DNA from: Luteitalea sp. TBR-22
GTDB taxonomy: Bacteria > Acidobacteriota > Vicinamibacteria > Vicinamibacterales > Vicinamibacteraceae
Direction: 5' to 3'
Assembly: GCF_016865485.1 (NCBI RefSeq)
Contig: NZ_AP024452.1
Coordinates: 3,370,501-3,434,500, forward strand
Length of the DNA: 64,000 nucleotides
Shown here in pieces: positions 1 to 9,591 of this stretch; within the stretch, counting starts at the first letter, position 1, and each line of letters starts with the position of its first letter. The translations under genes were made by a program, and so were the position numbers. The notes under the pieces are model-generated. The model was not told where the DNA came from, did no database searches, and worked only from the letters and a program-made list of their open reading frames with translations.

Positions 1-1
1 G

Positions 2-1579
2 ATGCTCGACGCGGGTCGCGCCCTGACCGACGCCGACTACAAGGAGCACGTCCCCGCCTACGCCCTGGCCTATCGCAACCGGGCCAACGACCGGATCCGC
101 GAGACGCGACCGCGACAGAAGGACTGCTACGCCTGCACCGAGTACAACTACGACTGGTTCGTCAACGACAACGACGAGCCCTACACCACGCCCAACGGCA
201 AGCCGTTCTCGTGGCAGGGCCGCACCCGCATCATCGGCGGGCGCACCAACGTGTGGGGTCGCCAGAGCTACCGCTTCAGCGACTACGACTTCAAGGCCGC
301 CAGCCTCGACGGCCACGGCATCGACTGGCCGATTTCCTACAAGGACCTCGAGTCCTACTACGACCTCGTCGAGGACTACGTCGGGATTTCGGGCCAGGCC
401 GAGAACGACCCGATGCTGCCCGACAGCCGTTTCCACCCGGCGATGGGCATGAGTTGCGCCGAGCACCACGTGCGAGGCGTGCTGAAGAAGGCCTTCAATC
501 GCACGCTGACGATCGGCCGCGCCGCCAACATCACCAAGCCGCTCAACGGCCGCGCGCCGTGCCACTACTGCGGGCCGTGCGAGCGCGGCTGCCAGACGCA
601 CTCGTACTTCAACTCGGCGTTCACCACCGTGGCCGACGCGCTCAAGACCGGCAAGTGCACGCTGGTGCAGAACGCGATGGTCTACCAGGTGCTGATGGAC
701 GCGAGCGGCAAGAAGGCCCGCGGCGTGTCCTACATCGACCGCACCACGCGGCAGCTGAAGGAAGTCAACGCGCGCGTCGTGATCCTCGCCGCGCAGGCAC
801 TCGAGTCGGTGCGCATCCTGCTCAACAGCGCGCCGGGCGGCCTGGCCAACAGCAGCGGCGTGCTCGGCAAGTACCTCATGGACCACACCTGGGTGGCCGG
901 CGGCGCGTCGGCCGAGTTCCCGGATCACCCGACGAAGCCGAGCGTCAACGGGCCCAACCGCCCCAACGGCACCTACACGATCCGCTTCCGCAACCGGCCG
1001 GGGGAAGCGAAGCACAAGGACTTCCTGCGCGGGTACGGCTACCAGGGCGGCGGCTCGGCGGGCTTCAACTTCGCGGCGCCGGGCTTCGGCGCGGCCTACA
1101 AGCAGGCCGTCAAGGACAACGCGCTCACCGAGTTCCGGTTCGCTGGCTTCGGCGAGGTGCTCCCCTACGAGGACAATCACGTCTCGATCGACCCCAACGT
1201 CGTCGATGCGTTCGGCATCCCGGTGCTGCGCATCTCGATGGAGTGGAAGGAGAACGAGAAGAAGATGATCCCCGACATGGGGTACGCCGCCGCCGAGATG
1301 CTCGAGGCCGCCGGCGGCAAGAACATCAGACCGTTCTTCTTCCTCGATCGCGTGCCGGGCTACGGCATCCACGAGATGGGCATCGCGCGCATGGGAGCCG
1401 ACCCGAAGAACTCGGTCCTCAACCAGTTCCAGCAGACGCACGACATCCCGAACCTGCTGGTCACCGACGCGTCCGGCTTCACGTCGGGCGGCTGCCAGAA
1501 CCCGACGCTCACCATCATGGCGCTCACGGTGCGCTCCACCGATCACCTGATGGAAGAGATGAAGAAGGGGAACGTGTAG
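2..1579 (+). CDS. GMC-family oxidoreductase, 5' end outside window
   Basis: Flavin-dependent GMC oxidoreductase that probably oxidises a sugar, glycoside or other alcohol and passes electrons to a carrier. The 525 visible residues lack the N-terminal FAD-binding GxGxxG segment, which the next gene has; the window edge cuts the gene about 60-65 codons in, so the apparent first Met is internal. Visible: a cysteine cluster APCHYCGPCERGC (CxxCxxCxxxC) that could hold an Fe-S centre, as in some bacterial glucose/glycoside dehydrogenases of this family, and the C-terminal catalytic pair, His in GYGIHEMG and Asn in GCQNPTLTIMAL. It shares long identical stretches with the following gene, so the two are a tandem duplication. 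The substrate is not readable from sequence. Confidence 0.9.
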   Translation: MLDAGRALTDADYKEHVPAYALAYRNRANDRIRETRPRQKDCYACTEYNYDWFVNDNDEPYTTPNGKPFSWQGRTRIIGGRTNVWGRQSYRFSDYDFKAASLDGHGIDWPISYKDLESYYDLVEDYVGISGQAENDPMLPDSRFHPAMGMSCAEHHVRGVLKKAFNRTLTIGRAANITKPLNGRAPCHYCGPCERGCQTHSYFNSAFTTVADALKTGKCTLVQNAMVYQVLMDASGKKARGVSYIDRTTRQLKEVNARVVILAAQALESVRILLNSAPGGLANSSGVLGKYLMDHTWVAGGASAEFPDHPTKPSVNGPNRPNGTYTIRFRNRPGEAKHKDFLRGYGYQGGGSAGFNFAAPGFGAAYKQAVKDNALTEFRFAGFGEVLPYEDNHVSIDPNVVDAFGIPVLRISMEWKENEKKMIPDMGYAAAEMLEAAGGKNIRPFFFLDRVPGYGIHEMGIARMGADPKNSVLNQFQQTHDIPNLLVTDASGFTSGGCQNPTLTIMALTVRSTDHLMEEMKKGNV

Positions 1580-1588
1580 AACCACGGT

Positions 1589-1656
1589 GGTAGGGCGGCG
1601 TGTCCCCACGCCGCCGTTGGTCATGACAGCGGCGCGGTGGGACACCGCGCCCTACC
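1589..1656. repeat. GTAG/CTAC palindromic repeat, type A, two hairpins
   Basis: The gap between the two GMC genes holds two facing hairpins. Left stem GGCGGCGTG/CACGCCGCC with loop TCCC, preceded by GGTAG; right stem GGCGCGGTG/CACCGCGCC with loop GGA, followed by CTACC. Whole element is an imperfect inverted repeat. Related copies lie at 23127, 53056, 41109 and 63901. Confidence 0.75.
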
Positions 1657-1682
1657 TTCCCGGCCGCCTCCGTAGGGCACCA

Positions 1683-3392
1683 ATGCAGACAGCACAGGCC
1701 ACCACCGCCAGCGTCGCCGGCAAGACCTTCGACGTCGTCATCGTCGGCTCCGGGGCGTCGGGCGGGTGGGCCGCCAAGCGTCTCAGCGAGGCGGGCCTGC
1801 AGGTGTGCCTGCTCGAGGCCGGACGCGCCCTCACCGATGCCGACTACAAGGAACACGTCCCGGCCTACGCCCTCGAGTACCGCAACCGCGCCGACCAGGT
1901 GATGCGCCGCACGCGGCCGAAGCAGAAGGACTGCTACGCCTGCCGCGAGTGGAACTACGACTGGTTCGCCAACGACATCGACGAGCCGTACACCACGCCG
2001 GGCGACAAGCCGTTCGCCTGGATGGGGCGCATGCGCGTGGTCGGTGGCCGCACCAACGTGTGGGGTCGACAGAGCTATCGGCTCGGCGACATCGACTTCA
2101 AGGCCGCCAGCCTCGACGGCCATGGCGTCGACTGGCCCTTGTCTTATGCGGACCTCGCTCCTTACTACGACATCGTCGAGGACTACGTCGGCATCACGGG
2201 GATGAACGAGGGCGCCGACGCGGTCGTGCCCGACGGACGATTCCACCCGCCGATGGGCATGTCGTGCGTCGAGCATGCCGTCCGTAACCGGCTGCGCACG
2301 CAGTTCGGCCGCACGATGACGCTGGGGCGCTCGGCGAACATCACGAAGCCGCTGAACGGACGCGCGCCGTGCCACTACTGCGGGCCGTGCGAGCACGGCT
2401 GCGCCACGCACTCCTACTTCAACGCCGCGTTCACCACCGTCGCCGACGCGGTGAAGACGGGGCGCACGACGCTGGTGACCGGCGCGATGGCGGCGCAGGT
2501 CCTCACCGACCCCGCGACCAACCGCGCCCGCGGCATCCTGTACGTCGATCGCACGACGCGCCAGGCGCGCGAGGTGTACGGCAAGGTCGTGATCCTCGCG
2601 GCGCAGGCGCTCGAGTCGACGCGCCTGCTGCTCAACAGCGCCCCCGGCGGGCTGGCCAACCGCAGCGGCGTGCTCGGCAAGTACCTCATGGACCACATCT
2701 CGGGTGGCGGTGCGAGTGCGGAGTTCCCCGATCTCGCGGGCACCGTGATGGGACCCGACAGTCCCAGGCGCCCGAACGGCATCTACCTGATGCGGTTCCG
2801 CAATCTCCCCGGCAGGCCCGACACCAAAGCTCCCGATTTCCTGCGCGGCTACGGGTATCAGGGCGGCGGCAGCACGGCCCTGCGCAGCAGCGCGCCCGGG
2901 TTCGGCGCAGCGTACAAGGCGGCGCTGAAGGAGCCGGTGACGTCGTTCAGTCTCGGTGGCTTCGGCGAATGCCTGCCGCGCGAGGAGAACCACGTCGCCA
3001 TCGACCGCGACGTCGTCGATGCGTGGGGCATCCCGGTGCTGCGCGTGTCGATGCGTTGGAGCGACAACGAGTACGCGATGCGCCGCGACATGGCCGTGCA
3101 GGCGGCCGAGATGCTCGACGCGCTCGGTGGCAGGAACATCCAGCTGCGATTGAACCAGCGCCAGGTGCCCGGCTACGGCATCCACGAAGTCGGCACGGCC
3201 CGCATGGGGGCCGATCCGAAGACGTCGTTCCTGAACCAGTTCCAGCAGGCGCACGAGATTCCGAACCTGCTCGTGACCGATGGGTCGGGCTTCCCCTCCA
3301 TCGCCTGCCAGAACCCGACGCTCACGATCATGGCGCTCACGGTCCGCAGTTGCGACCACCTGCTCGAACAGCTGCGAACAAGGAGCTTGTAG
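1683..3392 (+). CDS. GMC-family oxidoreductase (second tandem copy)
   Basis: Complete 569-residue paralogue of the preceding gene. The ATG at 1683 is chosen because it places the FAD dinucleotide-binding motif VIVGSGASGGWAA about 20 residues from the start; the longer open frame upstream runs through the palindromic repeat. The cysteine cluster APCHYCGPCEHGC (about residue 230), His in GYGIHEVGTARMG and Asn in ACQNPTLTIMAL are conserved, so it should bind FAD, probably an Fe-S cluster, and be active. No export signal is visible. Neighbouring rhamnosidase and TonB receptor genes suggest a role in plant- or exopolysaccharide-derived sugar oxidation, which is inference. The stop TAG is followed at once by a short heptamer array. 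Confidence 0.92.
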   Translation: MQTAQATTASVAGKTFDVVIVGSGASGGWAAKRLSEAGLQVCLLEAGRALTDADYKEHVPAYALEYRNRADQVMRRTRPKQKDCYACREWNYDWFANDIDEPYTTPGDKPFAWMGRMRVVGGRTNVWGRQSYRLGDIDFKAASLDGHGVDWPLSYADLAPYYDIVEDYVGITGMNEGADAVVPDGRFHPPMGMSCVEHAVRNRLRTQFGRTMTLGRSANITKPLNGRAPCHYCGPCEHGCATHSYFNAAFTTVADAVKTGRTTLVTGAMAAQVLTDPATNRARGILYVDRTTRQAREVYGKVVILAAQALESTRLLLNSAPGGLANRSGVLGKYLMDHISGGGASAEFPDLAGTVMGPDSPRRPNGIYLMRFRNLPGRPDTKAPDFLRGYGYQGGGSTALRSSAPGFGAAYKAALKEPVTSFSLGGFGECLPREENHVAIDRDVVDAWGIPVLRVSMRWSDNEYAMRRDMAVQAAEMLDALGGRNIQLRLNQRQVPGYGIHEVGTARMGADPKTSFLNQFQQAHEIPNLLVTDGSGFPSIACQNPTLTIMALTVRSCDHLLEQLRTRSL

Positions 3393-3393
3393 G

Positions 3394-3414
3394 GGCTGGG
3401 CGCTGGGCGCTGGG
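3394..3414. repeat. Heptamer tandem array (cGCTGGG x3)
   Basis: Three 7-bp units (GGCTGGG, CGCTGGG, CGCTGGG) directly follow the stop codon of the second GMC gene. It is one of seven arrays in the window that share a 7-bp period but not a unit sequence. Confidence 0.6.
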
Positions 3415-3429
3415 GCCTGAGCAGCAGAC

Positions 3430-3545
3430 GTAGCCGTCGACCTCCCCCACGTGTAGCCGTCGACCTCCCCCACGTGTAGCCGTCGACCTTCAGGTCGACG
3501 GTCAGTGATCCGTCGCTGAGCGTCGCGCAAGCGCGACGCCTACAC
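3430..3545. repeat. GTAG/CTAC palindromic repeat, type B, with 23-nt direct repeats
   Basis: GTAGCCGTCGACC is repeated three times at an exact 23-nt spacing (3430, 3453, 3476). The third copy continues into the perfect hairpin GTCGACCT/AGGTCGAC. A second hairpin, GTCGCGC-AA-GCGCGAC, closes the element before CTACAC. It fills the convergent gap between the GMC and rhamnosidase genes and could end transcription on either strand. Confidence 0.75.
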
Positions 3546-3546
3546 G

Positions 3547-5925
3547 TCATTTGACAATCACCTGCGTGCCAGCCCGGAGCGGCGTGCGCTCGCTGCCCCA
3601 CACGAACTCGCCATCGACACCGGCGGGCAGCGTCACCTCGGCCTCGACGCCCGAGCCGCGGCGCTCGAGTCGCACGTCCACGAAGCCCTTCGGGTGCGGC
3701 ACCCGCCCGGACACCCTGGTGAGCGCGCCGAGGTGTGGCTCGATCACCACGCGGCGGAAGCCGGGCGCGGCGCTGTCGACGCCGAGCACCGTGCGCAGGA
3801 ACTCGATGTTCGGACTGGCGCCCCACGCGTGCGCGTCCGACCGCGTCGGTTCCGCCCTCTCGGCCCACGTCGTGAGGCCGAGGTCGAGCATGCGGCGCCA
3901 CTCCCCCAACAGGTCCAGGTACCGGTCACCGAGGCCGCCACGGACCACGGCCTGGTGCACGTAGTACCTGAAGTAGATCGATGCGGGCGCCATGTCTGCG
4001 TCGCTCAGCATCCGCCCGGCCAGCGCAGCCTGCTCCGCCGTGTCGACGACGCCGGCGAGCAGGGCCAGTGCTTGCGTGTGTTGCGAGATGCGACTGCCGT
4101 CGCCGACATCGGCGAACACGCGTCGCTCCGGCTGCCAGTAGCGACGACGGACGGCCTCGCGCAACTGCCCCGCCGAGGCGAGGTACGCCTCGGCCTGCGC
4201 CCGCGCGCCGAGCGCCGACTCGAGATCGGCCGCGTACTGGTATGCGAGCAGCAGCTGCAGGTCGAGCGGCGCCGACTCGCCGGCCTTGCCCACTGGCGGC
4301 ACGCCGTTGGGCCACGCGTCGACCCAGTCGACGAAGTTCCACCAGCCGACGTCTCGCAGGTGGCCGTCGGGCCCTTGCCTCGCCGCAAAGTACTCGAGCA
4401 CGGCCCGCATGCCCGGCAGCTGCGCGCGGACGAACGCCTCGTCGTCCTGGTAGCGCCAGTAGTCGTGGACCATGCCGATCCACCACAACGAGAACGGCGG
4501 GATGTACTGCGGCAGGCGCGAGGGCGCGCGGCTGAACGTGAGGCCCTCGAACGTGCGCGAGGCGTCGAGCGCCTCGATGGCCTGGCGTGCGAGCCGGCCG
4601 TCGCCGCTCATGAAGTACGAGACGAGGGCCTGGATCCGCGTGTCGCCGGCGTACTGCAACTGCTCGTAGTACGGGCAGTCCATGTACGTCTCGTGGGCGC
4701 ACACGCGGGCCGTGCGCCAGCCGACCTCGAGCATCCGGTCGAGGTCGGCGCGATCGGCGGCGAAGCGGGCGGTCTGCTCGAACGGATAGCTGGTGGCCAC
4801 CGACCGGACGTCGTGCACCACCATCGGCTCCGCGGCGGTCTCGATCGTCAGCTCGACGTACCGATACGTGCGCCACCACAGCGGCCGGAACACGCGACGG
4901 GCACCGCCGTCGGGAAGGAACTCATCGCCGTAGCCGGCCAACGTCTTGCCGGCGACCTCGTCGCGATGCCCCTTGGCGTTGCCCTTCGGTCCCGCGTAGA
5001 GCGCCTCGGCGTAGCGCACGCCGATGCGCGCCCCCCTGCCGCCCGACACTTCCAGCTCCGGGTAGGCCGTGGTCAGCAGCGTACGGTCCAGCAGGATGCG
5101 CCGGCGCTCGCGGGCACCGACGCGAATGTCCACCGGCACGGCCGGGAACCCCTCCGGGATGCCGGCGGTGGCCGTCTCGCGATGCCGGGCGATGCGCTCC
5201 ACCCGCTCCTCCATCAGCGGGATCCCCCGCGGGACGAGCATGTGACGACTGGCGGCGTCGCGCGCCTCCCGCGGACGGGCCGGCGGCCCGGCGACGGCCG
5301 GCGACCATCCCGCCGCGTCGAAGTCGGGCTGCTCCCATCCCCACGGATACTGCGTGCCGTCGACACGCTCGGCGGCCCCGGCCGCCCAGTAGCCGCGCAC
5401 CGTGGCGAAGTCCACGGTCACCGGCGTGTACGCCGCATTGCGCGTCGCCACCCAATGGGACGGCGTGTCGACGACACGCTCGGCGGGGCCGTCCCCCTGC
5501 ACCATCAGCCCCGTCTGCCAGGTGTGCTGCGCCAGCGGCGCGTGCTCGCCGAGGTTCCAGACCACGGCCGCCAGCACGTTGCGCCCGGCCCGCAGCTGCG
5601 GGGCGAGGTCGATGGTCTCGTAGGGCCAGGCCGACAGGTGCCCGCGGGCGGGTCCCGAGACCACGCGCGTGCCGTTCACGAACAACTGGTAGCGATTGTC
5701 GGCGCTGACGTGCACCACGAACCGCGCCGGCACCGTCGGGAGGTCGAACGCGCGACGGAAGTGGTACACGCCGTAGGCAAACGGGGAAGCGTCCGCTGGC
5801 GCCGCCCAGCGCGCGGTCCACTCGGACGGGGCCGCCGGGGGTGCGGCGCTCGCCGGGTCGGTGTTCCCGGGGCCTCCCGACAGCACCAGCACCAACGCGA
5901 CGACCGTGGCGATTGGACGGGACAC
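3547..5925 (-). CDS. Secreted alpha-L-rhamnosidase-like glycoside hydrolase (GH78 type)
   Basis: About 792-residue exported hydrolase expected to release terminal L-rhamnose from plant or bacterial glycans. A GTG start at 5925 is preferred: GAGGAG lies 6 nt upstream and the product then begins with a typical signal peptide (VSRPIATVVALVLVLSG, then Ala-rich cleavage region). An N-terminal beta-sandwich (around residues 60-170, motif VHVSADNRYQLFVNG) precedes a further sandwich and the (alpha/alpha)6 barrel, which carries the family signature DCPYYEQLQYAGDTR. The C-terminal beta-sandwich begins near IEPHLG. It is divergent from the TonB receptor gene, a layout typical of polysaccharide-use loci. 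GH106-like or unsaturated-rhamnogalacturonan activity cannot be excluded, but the barrel motif favours GH78. Confidence 0.85.
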   Translation of the reverse strand: MSRPIATVVALVLVLSGGPGNTDPASAAPPAAPSEWTARWAAPADASPFAYGVYHFRRAFDLPTVPARFVVHVSADNRYQLFVNGTRVVSGPARGHLSAWPYETIDLAPQLRAGRNVLAAVVWNLGEHAPLAQHTWQTGLMVQGDGPAERVVDTPSHWVATRNAAYTPVTVDFATVRGYWAAGAAERVDGTQYPWGWEQPDFDAAGWSPAVAGPPARPREARDAASRHMLVPRGIPLMEERVERIARHRETATAGIPEGFPAVPVDIRVGARERRRILLDRTLLTTAYPELEVSGGRGARIGVRYAEALYAGPKGNAKGHRDEVAGKTLAGYGDEFLPDGGARRVFRPLWWRTYRYVELTIETAAEPMVVHDVRSVATSYPFEQTARFAADRADLDRMLEVGWRTARVCAHETYMDCPYYEQLQYAGDTRIQALVSYFMSGDGRLARQAIEALDASRTFEGLTFSRAPSRLPQYIPPFSLWWIGMVHDYWRYQDDEAFVRAQLPGMRAVLEYFAARQGPDGHLRDVGWWNFVDWVDAWPNGVPPVGKAGESAPLDLQLLLAYQYAADLESALGARAQAEAYLASAGQLREAVRRRYWQPERRVFADVGDGSRISQHTQALALLAGVVDTAEQAALAGRMLSDADMAPASIYFRYYVHQAVVRGGLGDRYLDLLGEWRRMLDLGLTTWAERAEPTRSDAHAWGASPNIEFLRTVLGVDSAAPGFRRVVIEPHLGALTRVSGRVPHPKGFVDVRLERRGSGVEAEVTLPAGVDGEFVWGSERTPLRAGTQVIVK

Positions 5926-6013
5926 GACGGACTCCTCGGGACGGGCGGGCCAGGGCCCGACGGCCATGGACCAAGGCGGGCGCGACGGCGGCCGCAACGC
6001 AATCTTTTCGCAA

Positions 6014-6045
6014 TTGACATCGTTCTGTGACGGACTGACTATAGG
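6014..6045 (+). promoter_or_regulatory. Possible promoter for the TonB receptor gene
   Basis: A perfect -35 hexamer TTGACA (6014-6019) is followed by the only A/T-rich stretch nearby, GACTATAGG (6037-6045). Spacing to the best -10 matches is 17-20 nt, so the -10 is uncertain. It sits in the divergent gap with the rhamnosidase gene. AAGGAG (6075-6080) before the ATG at 6087 is the ribosome-binding site. Confidence 0.4.
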
Positions 6046-6086
6046 CGGGCAACTTGTCAGACCACTCGGCTACTTAAGGAGTCACG

Positions 6087-9000
6087 ATGTCGCTCGACTT
6101 GCGATCGCGGGCCCAACGAACGTTGTGGACGCTCGCGCACGCCTGCCTCATTCTCGGCCTCGGCGTCCTTCCCGCCGCCGCCCAGAACATCACCGGCCGC
6201 ATCGACGGCCATGTCAGTGACAGCTCCGGCGGCGTCCTCCCCGGCGCCACCGTGACCGTCCTCAACGAAGGCACCGGCTTCACCCGCACGGTCGTCACCG
6301 ACGAGAACGGCCTGTTCACCGTCACGAGCCTCCCGGTCGGCGCCTACAGCGTCACGGCCGAGCTGCAGGGGTTCCGACGCCAGCAGAAGACGGGCATCCA
6401 GTTGGGCGCCGACGCCCGCATCACCACCGACTTCGCGCTCGGCGTGGGTGAACTGACCGAGTCGGTCGAAGTCACCGCGGTCGCCGGCGAAGTGGTCAAC
6501 CGCACCTCGGGCGAAGTCTCGCGCACCATCGACCAGACGCAGATCAAGGATCTGGCCTTCAACGGCCGCAACTACCTCGAGCTGGCGTCGCTCATCCCCG
6601 GCGCCGTCGCCACCGACTTCGACCCCCTGGCGCTCGCCACGAGCTTGAGCGTCACCGGGCAGTCGATCAATGGCAACCGCGGCAACACCAACAACCTGAC
6701 CGTCGACGGCACGTCGAACCTCGACTCCGGCTCCAACGGCTCGCAGATCAACAACGTGAGCCTGAGCTTCATCGACCAGGTCAAGATCCAGACCTCGAAC
6801 TTCTCCGCCGAGCAGGGCCGCAACTCCGGCGCCGTCGTCAACGTCGTGACGCGCAGCGGCACCAACCGCTTCCGCGGCACCGCCCGCTACGACATCCGCG
6901 ACGAGAAGTTCGACGAGCCGAACTACTTCGCCCCGCGCGACGCCAGCGGCAACCGCACCAAGCCGCCCCTCGAGTTCCGCAACTTCGAGGGCGCCCTCGG
7001 CGGCCCGATCCTGAAGAACAAGCTGTTCTTCTTCGGCGGCCAGCAGTACCGCACCATCAACCGGTTCACCAACCCGAACCGCGTCACCGTGCCGACGACG
7101 GCCGAACTCAATGGCGACCTCTCGTTCCGCCTGCGCGGCGCCGACGGCATCGTCGGCACGGCCGACGACGGCATCCTCCGCGACCCGCAGACCGGGCAGC
7201 AGTTCCCGGGCAACGTGATCCCGCAGAGCCGGATCACCCCCGATGGCCGCGCGTTTGCCAACATCTACCGCGCCATGCAGGGCAAGGCGGCCTCGTTCAC
7301 CGACACACCGACGGCCAACAACGCGACGTTCCAGGAGTACAACCCGTTCGAGCAGCGGCAGGACATCATCCGCATCGACTGGCAGGCGACGCAGAAGCAG
7401 CGTATCTACGGCCGCTACATCCACGACGAGTACAACCTGGTCGAGCCGTTCGGCACCTTCTCGGGGGCCTCGATGCCCACCGTGCCGACCGACCGCTCGC
7501 GTCCGGGCACCAGCTACCAGATCGGCCACACGTACGTGCTGAGCACCAACTTCATCAACGAGGCCAAGGTCGGCGCCTCGTGGAACGGTCAGCGCATCAA
7601 GCCGGTCGGTGACTTCTGGCTGCGCGACACGTTCGGGTTCCAGTATCCCGAGTTGTTCAACGAGCCCGGCTACGTGGCAGGCGGCATCCCCAACGTGTCG
7701 CTGGCCGGCTTTGCCGGGGTGACGGGCCCGAACTTCGCGCTCCTCTCGCCCACCACCGACATCACCTTCCAGGACACGATCACCTGGATCAAGGGCAACC
7801 ACTCGGTGCGCACGGGCGTGGCCATCTCGCGCAACCGCAAGGACCAGAACGGCCGCGGCAACTACTTCGGGTCGGTGAACTTCAACAGCGGCGGCAACCC
7901 CAACAGCACGGGCAACTCGGTCGGCGACATGCTGCTCGGCAACTTCCGCACGTACGACGAGGCCTCGGCCGACCCGGTCGGCTTCTTCCGCTTCACCACG
8001 TATCAGGGCTTCGTGTCCGACACGTGGCGCGTGCGCAACAACCTGAGCCTCGAGGTCGGCCTCCGGTACGAGTACTCGACGCCCACCTACACGTCGGGCA
8101 ACAACCTCGTGAACTTCGACCCGTCGCGGTACGACCCGAACCAGGCCGTCATCGTGCGCACCAACGGCCTGCTCGTCCCCGGCGTCGGCAACCGCTTCAA
8201 CGGCCTGGTCATGGCCGGAGACGGCATCCCCGCGGATCAGGTCGGCCGCGTCGACCTGATCAGTGGTGGTGACTACGACAAGATTCCGTTCGGCGCGCCG
8301 CGCGGGTTGTACGAAGCGCAGCACCTGTTCATGCCCCGTTTCAGCTTCGCGTACTCGCTCAACCCGGAGACGGCCATCCGCGGCGGCGTCGGCCTGTTCT
8401 ACGACAAGCCCGAAGGCAACGTCGTGTTCTCGCAGCTGAACCTGCCGCCGGTGCTCGCCAACACGGTGTACGAGAACTTCAACATCGCCAACCCGTCGAG
8501 CGGCGCGGCCGGCGCGGTGGGCGCGGTGGGCACGATCAACGCGATCGACCCCAACATGAAGCTGCCGTACCAGACCAACTACAGCATCGGCGTGCAGCGC
8601 CAGTTCGGGCGAGGCTACTTCGCCGAGGCCACGTACGTCGGCAACACGGGCCGCAGCCTGATCCGCCAGCCCGACATCAACCGCGCCAGCTTCGACGCCC
8701 TGCGCGCCAACGCCGCGCTGCCCGCCGCCGAGCGCGTCTCGGAGAATTTCCTGCGGCCCTACAAGGGCTACTCGTCGATCCGGATGCGCGTCAGCGACGC
8801 GAGCTCGCAGTACCACTCGATGCAGTTGTACGGCGCCAAGCGCAGCGGCGACTTCCAGTTCACCATCTCGTACACGCTCGGTCGCGTGCTCACCAACGCC
8901 AGCGGCAACGGCGACAACGACACGGTCGACGGCGCCAACGACCTGGACTTCTTCTACGGCCCGGCGACGTTCGACCGTCGTCACGCGTTCATCAACACGC

Positions 9001-9476
9001 TGACCTACCGCATTCCGTGGCTGCGTGATCGCGGCGGCGTCCTCGAGGCGGTCCTCGGCGGCTGGGAGGCCAGCAGCAAGTACCGGTGGCAGTCGGGCCA
9101 GTACCTGACGCCGGTCGGCAACTCGTCGATCGGCAGCCGCCGCGCCGAGTACGTCGGCGGCGAGGTGGACATCGACGGCGACGAGAGCCGCTGGTTCAAC
9201 ACGTCGGCCTTCGCCAACCCGCCCGAGGATCGGCGCGGCTCGGCGACCGTGGGCCAGATCGAGGGCCCGGCGTTCTCGCAGATGGACATCTCGCTGCGCA
9301 AGAACTTCCGGTTCGGCGGCCGCTACAACCTGACGCCGATCTTCGACTGCTTCAACCTGTTCAACACGGTGAACCTGCAGAACCCCAACGTGAACGCCAA
9401 CGACGTCGCGTTCGGCACCATCACCGGCGCGCAGCCGCCGCGCCAGTTCCAGTTCGGCGTCCGGTTCGACTTCTGA
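6087..9476 (+). CDS. Oar-like TonB-dependent outer membrane receptor with carboxypeptidase-regulatory domain
   Basis: 1129-residue outer membrane beta-barrel transporter, probably for oligosaccharides or other large nutrients. The ATG has AAGGAG 6 nt upstream. A signal peptide (residues 1-32, ending PAAAQ) leads into a carboxypeptidase-regulatory-like Ig fold (GRIDGHVSDSSGGVLPGATV through LPVGAYSVTAEL), then a plug region (about 120-250; GNRGNTNNLTVDG, SAEQGRNSGAVVNV) and a long barrel. The last residues FQFGVRFDF end in Phe, the usual C-terminal signal for BamA insertion. This architecture is expanded in Acidobacteriota and is often paired with carbohydrate enzymes, as with the divergent rhamnosidase here. 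The ligand is unknown. Confidence 0.9.
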   Translation: MSLDLRSRAQRTLWTLAHACLILGLGVLPAAAQNITGRIDGHVSDSSGGVLPGATVTVLNEGTGFTRTVVTDENGLFTVTSLPVGAYSVTAELQGFRRQQKTGIQLGADARITTDFALGVGELTESVEVTAVAGEVVNRTSGEVSRTIDQTQIKDLAFNGRNYLELASLIPGAVATDFDPLALATSLSVTGQSINGNRGNTNNLTVDGTSNLDSGSNGSQINNVSLSFIDQVKIQTSNFSAEQGRNSGAVVNVVTRSGTNRFRGTARYDIRDEKFDEPNYFAPRDASGNRTKPPLEFRNFEGALGGPILKNKLFFFGGQQYRTINRFTNPNRVTVPTTAELNGDLSFRLRGADGIVGTADDGILRDPQTGQQFPGNVIPQSRITPDGRAFANIYRAMQGKAASFTDTPTANNATFQEYNPFEQRQDIIRIDWQATQKQRIYGRYIHDEYNLVEPFGTFSGASMPTVPTDRSRPGTSYQIGHTYVLSTNFINEAKVGASWNGQRIKPVGDFWLRDTFGFQYPELFNEPGYVAGGIPNVSLAGFAGVTGPNFALLSPTTDITFQDTITWIKGNHSVRTGVAISRNRKDQNGRGNYFGSVNFNSGGNPNSTGNSVGDMLLGNFRTYDEASADPVGFFRFTTYQGFVSDTWRVRNNLSLEVGLRYEYSTPTYTSGNNLVNFDPSRYDPNQAVIVRTNGLLVPGVGNRFNGLVMAGDGIPADQVGRVDLISGGDYDKIPFGAPRGLYEAQHLFMPRFSFAYSLNPETAIRGGVGLFYDKPEGNVVFSQLNLPPVLANTVYENFNIANPSSGAAGAVGAVGTINAIDPNMKLPYQTNYSIGVQRQFGRGYFAEATYVGNTGRSLIRQPDINRASFDALRANAALPAAERVSENFLRPYKGYSSIRMRVSDASSQYHSMQLYGAKRSGDFQFTISYTLGRVLTNASGNGDNDTVDGANDLDFFYGPATFDRRHAFINTLTYRIPWLRDRGGVLEAVLGGWEASSKYRWQSGQYLTPVGNSSIGSRRAEYVGGEVDIDGDESRWFNTSAFANPPEDRRGSATVGQIEGPAFSQMDISLRKNFRFGGRYNLTPIFDCFNLFNTVNLQNPNVNANDVAFGTITGAQPPRQFQFGVRFDF

Positions 9477-9487
9477 CGTCGTTCCTT

Positions 9488-9517
9488 CGGCCGGCCCGGG
9501 GCACCCCGGGTCGGCCG
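9488..9517 (+). terminator. Strong hairpin after the TonB receptor gene
   Basis: Arms CGGCCGGCCCGGGG and CCCCGGGTCGGCCG pair over 14 bp with one G-U, starting 12 nt after the receptor stop. Only a broken T tract follows (GTTCGTTCC), so it is a likely but not classical intrinsic terminator. Confidence 0.6.
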
Positions 9518-9591
9518 GTTCGTTCCGTGCGGCCATCGATTGGCTGGCGGAACGCCGGGCCGCGCGGTAGTCTGGCCTGCGTCACACGCCA

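Noticed and set aside
6057-9536. Long open frame (over 1100 codons) antisense to the TonB receptor gene
   Set aside because: Its reading is a low-complexity Val/Arg/Ala/Asp mix caused by the reversed GC-rich codons of a clearly real receptor; no domain or RBS.
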